DNA of 64,000 nucleotides from Massilibacteroides vaginae (GTDB taxonomy: Bacteria > Bacteroidota > Bacteroidia > Bacteroidales > Tannerellaceae). Of the stretch, positions 1-8,852 are shown piece after piece. The notes beneath the pieces were generated by a model. That model was not told the DNA's origin. It saw only the letters and a list, made by a program, of their open reading frames with translations, and did no database searches. Within the stretch, counting starts at the first letter, position 1. Every line of letters starts with the position of its first letter. Location: positions 439,001 to 503,000 of the forward strand of contig NZ_FXDJ01000008.1 of assembly GCF_900178525.1 (NCBI RefSeq). The letters are read 5' to 3'. A program made the position numbers and the translations under genes.

Positions 1-169
1 CTTTTTCGGCCGATTTAACCGCAGCCGAAAAAGCAGTAACGATAGCTGTGCCATGATCTCCGTCACCAATTACGGCATCTAATTGAGAAAACTCGTTCTC
101 TCTTACCTTAATCTGTGTCAGTGCATGATCCAGCAATCGTTTAAAATCCGTTATTGAAAGTTGTTCCAT
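1..169 (-). CDS. dhaL: DhaL-type dihydroxyacetone kinase subunit (partial, 3' end outside window)
   Basis: Only the first 56 or so codons are inside the window. The N-terminus carries the motif LDAVIGDGDHG, the Asp-rich Mg-nucleotide (ADP) binding loop of DhaL proteins, which transfer phosphate to dihydroxyacetone held by DhaK. The ATG at 169-167 follows the dhaK stop codon by one base, so the two are almost certainly translationally coupled. Whether a DhaM phosphotransfer subunit follows, making the kinase PEP-dependent, cannot be seen because the gene runs off the left edge. It is the last visible gene of the operon starting at the IclR regulator. The substrate may be another small ketose rather than dihydroxyacetone. 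Confidence 0.88.
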   Translation of the reverse strand, partial: MEQLSITDFKRLLDHALTQIKVRENEFSQLDAVIGDGDHGTAIVTAFSAAVKSAEK

Positions 170-170
170 T

Positions 171-1178
171 TTATTTACCAATAGTTGTCCAATAAGGTGC
201 GTTTGCCGCTTTATTATTCAGATAGTCAATATGATCGTCGTCCAAAAGCGCGATAATCATTTGAAAACCTGCCTGTTCTTGCACAGTCAGAATTTCCGCA
301 ATTCGCGAAGAAACAACTTGCAGACCGCGTGACTCTAATTCTTTATATGCTTTACGGAACACAATATTTAATTCCATCTGTGTAGTAGCTCCTACCCCAT
401 TGATAACTAACATTGCTTTTTGTCCGGCTTTAGGTTTCAATTGTTGACATAACAGATCTACCATTTCCGCAGCTGTTTCGTCTGCCGACACAAGCGCTTT
501 GCGTCCGCCGCCGCCTTCACCGTGTTGCCCCATACCAATTTCCATAATTCCATCAGGCAGATCACTGATTATAGCGTTATTTTGCGGATGCGTACATGAA
601 CGCATAGCAACAGCCAAAGTAGCCACATTTGCCGTATAACGTTGACCAATCTCCAACAGTTCGTCTAACGATTTTCCTTCATCTGCCGCCGCTCCTAAGA
701 TTTTGTATAATGGCACACAACCGGCCAATCCGCGACGATCATTAATCGGTGCGTCTATTCCGGCACTGATATCATCATGCGTAAGCAATTGTTTAACTTT
801 AATTCCGGCACGTTCAGCCAACTGGCAAGCCATATTCGCACTCATCACATCGCCTGAATGATTCAATACAACCAACAGAATTCCGGCTTCACGTTTCATT
901 AGCTGAAGAGCCTGAAACAAACGTTGAGCTCCCGGTGCTGCAAAAACATCTCCTACAACAGAACAGTCCAACATGCCGTCTCCTACAAATCCGCTCAATG
1001 CCGGTTCGTGACCCGAACCTCCTAATGTTACTATAGCTACCTTATCTTCAGATTTAGGATTAGCTCTGACAACGATATTTTCACCGCCTAAGGCAACCTG
1101 ATCTTTATAGGCTAACGTGTATCCTTCCAATAGTTCAGCCGTAAGATTTTCAGGGCTATTTATAAATTTTGTTTTCAT
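171..1178 (-). CDS. dhaK: DhaK-type dihydroxyacetone kinase, substrate-binding subunit
   Basis: This 335-residue protein has the normal length and motifs of DhaK. GGSGHEP lies around residues 53-59 and MGQHGEGG around 216-223. His219 of that second motif matches the histidine that binds the ketone substrate covalently as a hemiaminal in characterised DhaK. The family forms a cytoplasmic complex with DhaL and phosphorylates dihydroxyacetone or related short ketoses such as erythrulose. It starts 25 bp after the VOC gene and ends 1 bp before dhaL, so it sits deep in a leftward operon. The operon has no glycerol dehydrogenase or facilitator, which argues for a substrate other than glycerol-derived DHA; that is inference from context. 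Confidence 0.93.
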   Translation of the reverse strand: MKTKFINSPENLTAELLEGYTLAYKDQVALGGENIVVRANPKSEDKVAIVTLGGSGHEPALSGFVGDGMLDCSVVGDVFAAPGAQRLFQALQLMKREAGILLVVLNHSGDVMSANMACQLAERAGIKVKQLLTHDDISAGIDAPINDRRGLAGCVPLYKILGAAADEGKSLDELLEIGQRYTANVATLAVAMRSCTHPQNNAIISDLPDGIMEIGMGQHGEGGGGRKALVSADETAAEMVDLLCQQLKPKAGQKAMLVINGVGATTQMELNIVFRKAYKELESRGLQVVSSRIAEILTVQEQAGFQMIIALLDDDHIDYLNNKAANAPYWTTIGK

Positions 1179-1203
1179 GTTTATAAATTCGTTTTTAATC
1201 GTT

Positions 1204-1518
1204 TTACTTTATTTCCATCAATTCAATTGCCAAGCCTTCTTCTTCAATAAATGCGATGGTGAGGTGTTCATCACAAACAGCCGGACCAAAAATAACATTC
1301 GCATCTTTCAAAGCAGTTTCCAAACAAGGAACAGTATAAGCGATATGCCCATTTTCCTGTACAAGCGGAGGCATACAACTACCGGCTTCGAACTTCAAAT
1401 ACTCAATTTTATTTGGACTCTTCGAATAATCGGTTAACCAAACGCTCAAACCTTCATTAAAAACAGCACCTTCTTTTTTTTCTGTAGTGATAATACCTAC
1501 ATGATTAAAAGTTCTCAT
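1204..1518 (-). CDS. VOC-superfamily (glyoxalase/lactoylglutathione lyase-like) protein
   Basis: A small protein of 104 residues beginning MRTFNHVGIIT. The early His in NHVGI, the central GHIAYTV strand and the late acidic residue in ELMEI match the metal-binding pattern of one vicinal-oxygen-chelate module. VOC proteins include glyoxalases, epimerases, isomerases and dioxygenases acting on small carbonyl compounds. I chose the ATG at 1518 because the longer frame reaching 1587 would add 23 residues lacking VOC features and would overlap the ccsBA gene. It lies between ccsBA (26 bp gap) and dhaK (25 bp gap), so it probably acts on the same small-carbonyl route as the kinase. The reaction is unknown. 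Confidence 0.75.
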   Translation of the reverse strand: MRTFNHVGIITTEKKEGAVFNEGLSVWLTDYSKSPNKIEYLKFEAGSCMPPLVQENGHIAYTVPCLETALKDANVIFGPAVCDEHLTIAFIEEEGLAIELMEIK

Positions 1519-1544
1519 GATAAAAAGATTTATAGTTAATAATA

Positions 1545-4013
1545 TTATTGAATAAATTTCTTCTTTTCCTTTGGCCACTTTTGCCATCCATTCCAGGAAA
1601 AGCCTGCCAGTAATAAAATAATACCCAATGCGATATATAGATAAATAAATATCCCTCCTAATGCGTCATTGGCTCCGTAGGAATGCATTCCACTAAGAAA
1701 ATAATTTACGCCGAAGAACGTCATCAGCACGGATGAGATGGCAATAGTTGAAGTAAAATTAAACAACCAATAGTTTTGACATTTCTTTATATGGCGTAAA
1801 TGGGTTACGATAACATAAATTACAACCGTAATCAGTGCCCAGGTTTCTTTCGGGTCCCATCCCCAATAACGCCCCCAGGATTCATTTGCCCATATAGCCC
1901 CCAGAAATGTACCGATCGTCATAAGGGCAATACCTACATGCAATGACATTTCATTGATCAGACTTAATTCTTTCACCCGGGCAATCAATAAGTCTTCTTT
2001 TTTCACCCGACCGCAGCACATAAGTGAAAGGTTGGTTAATCCTATCAAACAGCTGATTCCAAAGAATCCGTAAGCAGCAACAATTACAGCCACGTGAAAC
2101 ATCAACCAAGGAGATTTTAACACCGGCACTAAAGGATTTATCTGCGGGTCCATCCAGTTCAGTCCGGAGACAAACAGGATAATTCCACTGAACAAAGTAG
2201 CCAATGCAAAGGTCATCGTGCTTTTACGAAGAAAGAACAGCCCTCCTGTTATTGTAGCCCAGGAAACATAAACCATTGTTTCGTACGAGTTACTCCAAGG
2301 AGCATATCCGGCAATATACCAGCGCATTCCCATTCCCGTCATCTGAAACAGGTACACACCAATTACGGCTGCAGCAAGCAACCATTTTGCCCACACCATC
2401 CATCTTCGTGTTTCAAACAAAGACAAAAACGCTAAGACAAGAGACATTCCGCCTAATAGCAGGTAAAAAATCTTACAATAGCGGAATATGTCCAGTTTAT
2501 TATATTTCAATTCGGCTTCAATTTTCTTAGTATCAATAGCTATTGATTTATTCTTCGCGTTTTGATACGTCGTTATCATACCCAAAACCTCATCTGCTTT
2601 ATTCCAATCACGGCTTTGAAGAGCATTCTGAACTTCACCCAGATACCATTCCATTATACGGGATACAAACATTGAATCCTGACCACTAAAATCGGACAAG
2701 TCATCACCCGGAGCATACCATTTATGATTAGGATCATCCTCTTTAGGGAAGAGGTTTAACATTTGGTGGTTAAAAAGTTGATGTAAGATGTTTATTTGTT
2801 CATCCAGTTTCATCACGTCCTTATCAAAGCTATTGCGTTCGGACGGCATTTTATGGTAAGCCTCTTCTAACCTTTCCTGCAATTTATACTGTCCGTTGCT
2901 ATCAAAAACTTCAATATAAGCACACGACTTTGGGGATGAAAAAGCATAATAATCCGCCAGCTCTTTGTTTTTATGCACAATAAGGGGAATACGCATCCAC
3001 ATATCGGGCATAGCTAATACGCTTAACAGGAACTGATCAGAAGTAAGGTTTTCGTACGTATTTTCTTTATGTAATTTCCTTATAATTTCGGAAGAGAATG
3101 TATTAACAGGAATCATTCGTCCATTAACAGCCTGTATTGGCAGAGCACCAAACTTTGCAGCATGTTCAGGACTGATTGTATATTTTAAAACAGCATCCGT
3201 CATGGAAGCTGCATCATTTTGCGCGTTTAACTGAAAAGTGGAAGTTAAAAGAAGAAGCAACCCAAGTGTTGTCTTCACCGAACTTCTTAAATTATTTAAC
3301 TGACGCCCCAATTGTCTGAATCGGGAATTACGTCCTATAAAACTCAATATAAAACCGACAAATAACAAACCATATCCAAAATAGGTTATCCTTCGTCCGG
3401 AAACATCCTGGTTTACAGATAAGACCGTTCCCATTTCATCTTTATCATACGAAGCTTGAAATAAGCGATAACCTTTAATATCAATCACATTATTCATAAA
3501 CACACGGTCTTTCCTTTGCTGACCGTCCACATGAATTATCAAATCACTTTCAAAAGAAGAAGGACTTGCCGAGCCCGGATAACGGGTAAGAGTAAATTTC
3601 ACCAACTCCACAGCAAAAGGTAATGTTTTATACTTCGTGCCTTCCGAAGTATGGATAACCATCCGATCTTCACGTGCACCCTCACGAATATGAAGCACAC
3701 CCTCTTTTCCAAATAAATGAGTAACTAAGGCTCCCCCAAGGATAATAATAAAAGCAATATGAATAAGCAAAAAACCCCATTTCTTCTTTTTCAGCAATTG
3801 ATGCTCTATCACCTCGTAAATAAAGTTCACAATCAGCAAGAACTGTAACATGATAAATACAGGAGAAAAATAAATCATCGCTTTAGCTGCGGCAGTACCG
3901 TGATACTTTTCAATAAATGTGGCCAAGGCCAAACCAAAAGCGTAAACGATTAATAAGACGATAGTCGTCACGTAAGAAGAAAGGATACTTTCTATTTTTG
4001 CTTTCATTTGCAT
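1545..4013 (-). CDS. ccsBA: CcsBA: fused ResB/CcsA system II cytochrome c maturation protein
   Basis: An 822-residue polytopic membrane protein. The N-terminal part is ResB/Ccs1-like, with membrane segments near residues 15-35, 50-70 and 78-100 followed by a periplasmic stretch. The C-terminal third is CcsA-like, with many membrane helices and the haem-handling WWD-type motif WGRYWGWDPKETW, flanked by conserved histidines (LHVGIAL, VTHLRH). This system II synthetase moves haem across the inner membrane and attaches it to CXXCH motifs. It lies inside the operon, between the large di-haem protein gene (64 bp gap holding a strong hairpin) and the VOC gene. The operon encodes two c-type cytochromes, so this copy may be dedicated to them. 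A second in-frame Met two codons in is an alternative start. Confidence 0.93.
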   Translation of the reverse strand: MQMKAKIESILSSYVTTIVLLIVYAFGLALATFIEKYHGTAAAKAMIYFSPVFIMLQFLLIVNFIYEVIEHQLLKKKKWGFLLIHIAFIIILGGALVTHLFGKEGVLHIREGAREDRMVIHTSEGTKYKTLPFAVELVKFTLTRYPGSASPSSFESDLIIHVDGQQRKDRVFMNNVIDIKGYRLFQASYDKDEMGTVLSVNQDVSGRRITYFGYGLLFVGFILSFIGRNSRFRQLGRQLNNLRSSVKTTLGLLLLLTSTFQLNAQNDAASMTDAVLKYTISPEHAAKFGALPIQAVNGRMIPVNTFSSEIIRKLHKENTYENLTSDQFLLSVLAMPDMWMRIPLIVHKNKELADYYAFSSPKSCAYIEVFDSNGQYKLQERLEEAYHKMPSERNSFDKDVMKLDEQINILHQLFNHQMLNLFPKEDDPNHKWYAPGDDLSDFSGQDSMFVSRIMEWYLGEVQNALQSRDWNKADEVLGMITTYQNAKNKSIAIDTKKIEAELKYNKLDIFRYCKIFYLLLGGMSLVLAFLSLFETRRWMVWAKWLLAAAVIGVYLFQMTGMGMRWYIAGYAPWSNSYETMVYVSWATITGGLFFLRKSTMTFALATLFSGIILFVSGLNWMDPQINPLVPVLKSPWLMFHVAVIVAAYGFFGISCLIGLTNLSLMCCGRVKKEDLLIARVKELSLINEMSLHVGIALMTIGTFLGAIWANESWGRYWGWDPKETWALITVVIYVIVTHLRHIKKCQNYWLFNFTSTIAISSVLMTFFGVNYFLSGMHSYGANDALGGIFIYLYIALGIILLLAGFSWNGWQKWPKEKKKFIQ

Positions 4014-4026
4014 TCGTGTTTAGTTA

Positions 4027-4070
4027 TAATTGTTTTCGTGGCAACAAAAACTTTGCCACGAAAACAATTA
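4027..4070 (-). other. Perfect 18-bp intercistronic hairpin
   Basis: Arms at 4027-4044 and 4053-4070 are perfectly complementary over 18 bp with an 8-base loop. The hairpin fills most of the gap between the stop of the 1332-aa cytochrome gene and the start of ccsBA. No T-run follows the stem in the direction of transcription, so it is not a standard intrinsic terminator. It may be an mRNA processing or stability element, or a partial terminator that lowers expression of ccsBA and the downstream dha genes. Confidence 0.75.
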
Positions 4071-4077
4071 GTCCCTG

Positions 4078-7000
4078 TTAATCTTCAATTATAACTCTGA
4101 AACCTACGTTGTGCACGCGTTGCCACGGGTAATATGCCTTACGGGCATAAGCAGTAGCAAATTTCGGGCGTTCAATATACGAACCTCCTCGCACAACTTT
4201 GTATTCTGAAGAAGATTTAACTTTTTCCGAATACGGATAAGCATTATAATCAGATTTTGTCCACTCCGCAATATTACCATGCATGCTGAACAATCCGAAC
4301 GGATTGGCAGAATAAACCTTCGAGTCAGTCTGAATCATATGTCCATCATTAACTCCTTCAGCTTTTGGCAAAAAGCTATAGTAAGGATACCAAAAAGCTG
4401 TTTTAGCCATTGGCTGCGGGTCAATTCCACTTACTGCCATATTATTCAGTTGCTCGTCTGCCAGATTTTCATACGAACCGAAATCACTATTCATATCTCC
4501 GAACCAGAAATCTTTATCACTTCCAGCACGACAAGCCCATTCCCATTGAGCTTCCGTAGGCAGCGTAATCGACAATCCGGTTTTATCACTTAGTTGCTTA
4601 CAGAAAGACATCGCATCTTCGTAGCTTACACGGATAACCGGCTGTTCCGGCAGATTAGCATCATATCCCGGACGAGTATGATCTTTCCAATGCTGATCAA
4701 CATAACGGCTGTCATGTTTCGGGAATATAACATTATATTGTGCATTTGTAATTTCAATTTCAGCCATCCAGAAAGATTTATCAATCTTTGCTTTTGCTGT
4801 AGGAGCATTATCTTTAGCACCTTGATAACTACCCATCACAAATTCGCCGGCAGGTATACGAACAAACGTTATGTTCAATCCCGGAGCAATTTCAACCACT
4901 TTGCGTTTTTCCGTTTCTTTAGCCAGCATTGTTTTAATGGCTTCACCATCAAAAGGCCATCCCTTCACCTTAATGTTCTTTTCCTTAACGGGAGCAGCCT
5001 TCGGAGGCATAACGGGCGTAATTGCTCCTTGGGCTTCCAGATAAGAAGCATAATCGGCAATTTCTTTTTTCCAATCTACACCGGTTCCACAAGCATATTT
5101 GTCAGTTAATTCTTTACGACGTTCAATCTGGTCAAACCCTTTGTAAGGGAATCCGTCATAAGCAGTCGCTTCAAAGTAACCTTTGTCCGGCGCGTTATAG
5201 TCAATCCAGTTATACAACACTTTCCATTCATCATCTGTCAAAGAAACATTGTGGTGTCCGGTTTTAAGTATACGGATCAATTCACTTGTATTTGCATGAT
5301 ACTCGTAAGGTTGAAGCACTATAATGTCTGCTTCAGGTCCCTGACGATGCACGTAAGGATGCAAATTTAAATAAGACGTACCATATCCGCGTTTATCTTT
5401 TTTTCCGCCACGCAAGTCAAAAGCTTTTCCTTCACCGGTATGACAAGCAATACATGCCCGATCAAGAACAGGTTGAACTTCCAGATCAAATGTGAAAGAA
5501 CGAACACCGCCTTTAGGTTTTTCTAATTGCATCGGAGCCTTCTGAGACGCGATTACACGTTTAGGAATAACGATCTTATTCTGATCCTCATGACAACCCA
5601 CACAAGACACAACCTCACCGGGCATTCCGGTAAACCAGCTGCGCATCCATTGAAGAGCCGCCCCATCTTTATCTAAAGGTTGAATGGAAATCGGAGTATT
5701 TGCCGGTATTTTAAAAATAACCGAACCATCCTCTTCCACAGGAACAGTACCCAATAAGCGTTTGATATCCCATCCACTCTGGATACCTTGCGCGTAATGG
5801 TCTGACGATGTTTTCAGATAAGCATACTCATACCCATGAATACGCAAAGACTTCACCGTACCACGAGGTATATCACGTAAACCTTCTCCTTCATAAATAT
5901 CCTGAATAAAAATAGTTGCTTCTTTATCATCCAATTTAACCCGATCCGGGATAGCAGGAGGAGTCGCTGTTTTGCGAAGAAGAATCGGACTAATAAAACC
6001 CTCGCCCTCTGTCTTAGCCAAGCAGGTCACATTATCAAATACGTCAACCAGATAAAGCCCCCATAAGTCTTGCGGATCCAGTTTAGCAGCCACAAGGAAA
6101 TACTTATCATTTAATGGCGTTGGTTTAATAAACTGAGGCCATACCCCATCTACTAACTCGTCTTTGATTTCCGGAATAATTTCACGATTGCGATACGGTA
6201 TCTCTTGTAGCATACCTTCAATGCCGGTACGTGCTTTCGTTGGGTCGAACAAAATAATTCGTCCTGAACGAGCCACCCCGTGGTGTCCGGAAATAATTCC
6301 GACAAAAGCAGAAGAATGCCCCGGCAAAGGTTGAATATCAAATGTACTGTTCGGGAACATAGAACCACTTCCAAACAAAGCTTTATTCTCCGTTCCATCC
6401 GGATTCATGTGCATTACGATGCGTGAAAAATAGTGTGTAAGGTCGGTATATTCCCAACGCGTATACATCACCCGCCCGTTGTGCATAATAACAGGATTCC
6501 AGTTTGCATCCTGATCGAACGTCAGACGACGCATGTTTTTTGTTTCCGGAGCGTATAACACCATATTTCCAACCGGATCATCTCCGCTTACGCAGGGAAC
6601 TCCCTGGTAGCCAATGTTAGAATTGGCAATAACACGTCCGTCCGGAAGATAAGTTCCATCATAGAATTCAAGGTCAGGTTCGGTAGTTTCCACCATGGGT
6701 CTGAATCCTGATCCATCCGTTTTTACTTCGAAAACATTCCAACGCTTATCCGGCATCAAAGAGGTAAACATCAAACGATCGCCATTCCAATGCAATTTCA
6801 AATCAGCAATAGAAGCTGTTCCTTCCGGCTTAAAAACCGATTTTAATTGAATATCCCCTCTTAAGTTTGACAATTCCACGATTTCAGCATCAAAACCTTC
6901 ACGGCGAGTAGATTGCTGATTACTCCAGTTATTAGCCTGTGTTCCCAAAGCAGGAGCCATTGAATTACGGGCTTGAGTTCCTAATTTAAACCGGGTAGCA

Positions 7001-8076
7001 ACTATCTTTCCATCGTTCAGGAAAGGATTGGCAAATAAAATCGCTTTCTTGTTTGCTATCGCCTTTTCCGCATTTGCGAGGGCAGTCTCATTCGCCGAAT
7101 AAATACCGGAGAAACCAGCCTTCACTAATCCTTCCAGTTCATTCATCAACGGTTGATATTTGGCCGTTTCAAAGCCTTTCATCCCTTTCATATCTTCGAA
7201 AGCCAGACGAACGGCTTCCATATTCAGCCAATCCAGTTCAGCCTGAATATCAGAAACCCGTTTTGCAACTTCAAATAACTGTAAATACGCACGGATTTGT
7301 TTATCCACATCTTTCTCCGCATCAATACGCTTAATCTCATTATCAAAATAAGATTTATCCTTCAAACGTCCGGATATTACCTGAATAGCATCACGTTCGG
7401 CAGAAGCATCTGAGGCAGCAAGCCAATTCTCCAACTCTCCGAAATTAGCACCAAGGGCACCAATTTGATCCGGATATGCGGCAAATAGCTTTGCAACCGT
7501 TTCTTTCGGATAAACGTTAAGCACACGGAAATAAACACTTCCTACTTTAGATTGATCACAAATACCGGCTTCAGCTTCAAATCGCACATAGTTCTTGTCC
7601 AATGAATAGACAATTGCACCATTGGCATGACTTACGATACCATGTTCATACTTTTTCCCTTTTACCTGAATCGGATTACCATACAAATCGGAATTCTTAC
7701 GAATCCCCCCTGAACCGGTATGCGAATAGGCAGGTGTAAGATCGTCTAACCAAACGAAAGTTCCATCGGCTTTGAACAGACGGGCATTAGCCCATACACC
7801 CCAATCCCAATCCGTTCCATCCGGTCCGCCGGAAGTAACAAGAACCAGTTTGTCTTGCCCTGTCAGGTTAGCAGATACCGGCACGGCTGTTTGCTGTGCC
7901 TTAATCCACTCGGTTTCTACAGGCATTCCTGCCTCATTTAATACTTTTCTAAGTTCTTTTTTTTCCTTTATCACCTGATCTATCCATGTTTCCGTCGTTT
8001 TTTTCTTTTGAGCGACAACCGTGGTAAATAAAGACAAAGGAATCAAAAGTGTAAGTAAAAATAAACTCTTTTTCAT
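4078..8076 (-). CDS. Secreted multidomain di-haem protein: NPCBM / HzsA-like propeller / CXXCH x2 / SUMF1 domain
   Basis: A 1332-residue exported protein (signal peptide MKKSLFLLTLLIPLSLFTTVVAQ). Domains in order: an NPCBM/NEW2-like carbohydrate-binding module around residues 45-190 (GTDWDWGVWANARL, YEHGIVSHANG); a helical stretch; a beta-propeller region like the middle domain of hydrazine synthase alpha-type proteins (about 360-800); two c-type haem sites, CVGCH near 825 and CIACH near 875; and a C-terminal SUMF1/formylglycine-generating-enzyme-type fold from about 1065 (IPAGEFVMGSYQG, HGNIAEW, VRGGSYIERP). The SUMF1 part lacks the cysteines that bind copper in true formylglycine-generating enzymes (no Cys near the final RGGSY block), so a sulfatase-activating role is unlikely. 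It follows the cupin gene by 44 bp. The substrate is unknown; binding and oxidation of a carbohydrate-like compound is inference. Confidence 0.85.
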   Translation of the reverse strand: MKKSLFLLTLLIPLSLFTTVVAQKKKTTETWIDQVIKEKKELRKVLNEAGMPVETEWIKAQQTAVPVSANLTGQDKLVLVTSGGPDGTDWDWGVWANARLFKADGTFVWLDDLTPAYSHTGSGGIRKNSDLYGNPIQVKGKKYEHGIVSHANGAIVYSLDKNYVRFEAEAGICDQSKVGSVYFRVLNVYPKETVAKLFAAYPDQIGALGANFGELENWLAASDASAERDAIQVISGRLKDKSYFDNEIKRIDAEKDVDKQIRAYLQLFEVAKRVSDIQAELDWLNMEAVRLAFEDMKGMKGFETAKYQPLMNELEGLVKAGFSGIYSANETALANAEKAIANKKAILFANPFLNDGKIVATRFKLGTQARNSMAPALGTQANNWSNQQSTRREGFDAEIVELSNLRGDIQLKSVFKPEGTASIADLKLHWNGDRLMFTSLMPDKRWNVFEVKTDGSGFRPMVETTEPDLEFYDGTYLPDGRVIANSNIGYQGVPCVSGDDPVGNMVLYAPETKNMRRLTFDQDANWNPVIMHNGRVMYTRWEYTDLTHYFSRIVMHMNPDGTENKALFGSGSMFPNSTFDIQPLPGHSSAFVGIISGHHGVARSGRIILFDPTKARTGIEGMLQEIPYRNREIIPEIKDELVDGVWPQFIKPTPLNDKYFLVAAKLDPQDLWGLYLVDVFDNVTCLAKTEGEGFISPILLRKTATPPAIPDRVKLDDKEATIFIQDIYEGEGLRDIPRGTVKSLRIHGYEYAYLKTSSDHYAQGIQSGWDIKRLLGTVPVEEDGSVIFKIPANTPISIQPLDKDGAALQWMRSWFTGMPGEVVSCVGCHEDQNKIVIPKRVIASQKAPMQLEKPKGGVRSFTFDLEVQPVLDRACIACHTGEGKAFDLRGGKKDKRGYGTSYLNLHPYVHRQGPEADIIVLQPYEYHANTSELIRILKTGHHNVSLTDDEWKVLYNWIDYNAPDKGYFEATAYDGFPYKGFDQIERRKELTDKYACGTGVDWKKEIADYASYLEAQGAITPVMPPKAAPVKEKNIKVKGWPFDGEAIKTMLAKETEKRKVVEIAPGLNITFVRIPAGEFVMGSYQGAKDNAPTAKAKIDKSFWMAEIEITNAQYNVIFPKHDSRYVDQHWKDHTRPGYDANLPEQPVIRVSYEDAMSFCKQLSDKTGLSITLPTEAQWEWACRAGSDKDFWFGDMNSDFGSYENLADEQLNNMAVSGIDPQPMAKTAFWYPYYSFLPKAEGVNDGHMIQTDSKVYSANPFGLFSMHGNIAEWTKSDYNAYPYSEKVKSSSEYKVVRGGSYIERPKFATAYARKAYYPWQRVHNVGFRVIIED

Positions 8077-8120
8077 GCTATTACATTTCGTAATAAGTAA
8101 GTTAACAACTCATCGCAGAA

Positions 8121-8834
8121 TTACAGAGAGGCTTTACTATTGGTAAAGCGAAGCCCGGCATTGTCATGATAGCTTGCCCACTCATCTACGATAGCTCCTT
8201 CCGGACCGGCCATCATGAAATGAAATGTTTCAGATTTTTTCAGGTGGAGTACTTCTCCCACATTTTGAACCACGAAATTTTTACTTTGGATCGGACCGTG
8301 AGTTGCTGAAATTGCAGGAGGATTTGGAGTTTCGTCTCCTATTACTGAAAAGTTATAAACCCATCCGTGATTCACCATCCATGATTCGAACTTTGCAGGA
8401 AACTCAGTTTTTACGTGAGCATGCTCAGGAATCATCTGACCCGGCAACAAGTAGATAGCGTGAGCAAAGTAACTGTGTTCCATATCGTTCACCCAAAAGA
8501 TACCACCCATACCTACATTTTCAAAATCGCCGAGGCCAAAGTCTGTCACCCACATATCTTTTGCCATTAACTCGGTAAATGGCACACCATAAAACGCAAA
8601 CATATCTTTGAAAGCATTCATTGCTGCTTCCTGATTAAACTGGCCGTCTTTATAAAAGTCGGCATTTGTAAATTTCTTTGAATAAGCCATATCTTCTTTT
8701 TTTATACGATTAGTATTTGCAGTTTCATTTGCGCAACAAGCATCTTCGTTTGCAGTTTGTTTATTGCCGCAAGAGCCAAGCGTCACGATACACAACGCGA
8801 TAAGTAGTAATTTCACACTTTGTTTTGTTTTCAT
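8121..8834 (-). CDS. Cupin-fold lipoprotein, D-lyxose isomerase-like
   Basis: A 237-residue lipoprotein: signal MKTKQSVKLLLIALCIVTLGSC with a lipobox Cys near residue 22. The body has a cupin-type metal site candidate, IPEHAHVKTEFPAKFESWMV, with further His and Glu residues later (EVLHLKKSETFHFMM). The spacing recalls sugar-isomerase cupins of the D-lyxose isomerase type, but those are normally cytoplasmic and here the protein should sit on the envelope. It is separated from the tandem RidA gene by 18 bp and from the large di-haem gene by 44 bp. Isomerase activity is a guess from fold; it could equally be a binding protein or a dioxygenase. Confidence 0.65.
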   Translation of the reverse strand: MKTKQSVKLLLIALCIVTLGSCGNKQTANEDACCANETANTNRIKKEDMAYSKKFTNADFYKDGQFNQEAAMNAFKDMFAFYGVPFTELMAKDMWVTDFGLGDFENVGMGGIFWVNDMEHSYFAHAIYLLPGQMIPEHAHVKTEFPAKFESWMVNHGWVYNFSVIGDETPNPPAISATHGPIQSKNFVVQNVGEVLHLKKSETFHFMMAGPEGAIVDEWASYHDNAGLRFTNSKASL

Positions 8835-8852
8835 AAGTTATCTATTTATTAT

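Noticed and set aside
1117-1437. Plus-strand open frame over the dhaK start and VOC gene
   Set aside because: It is antisense to two well-supported genes and has no recognisable protein features.
4078-5000. SUMF1 domain as a sulfatase-maturing formylglycine-generating enzyme
   Set aside because: The C-terminal block lacks the active-site cysteine pair, and no sulfatase gene is in the window.
5500-7000. HzsA-like section as a sign of anammox-type hydrazine metabolism
   Set aside because: HzsA-like domains are found in many exported proteins; no HzsB/C partners or related genes are present.
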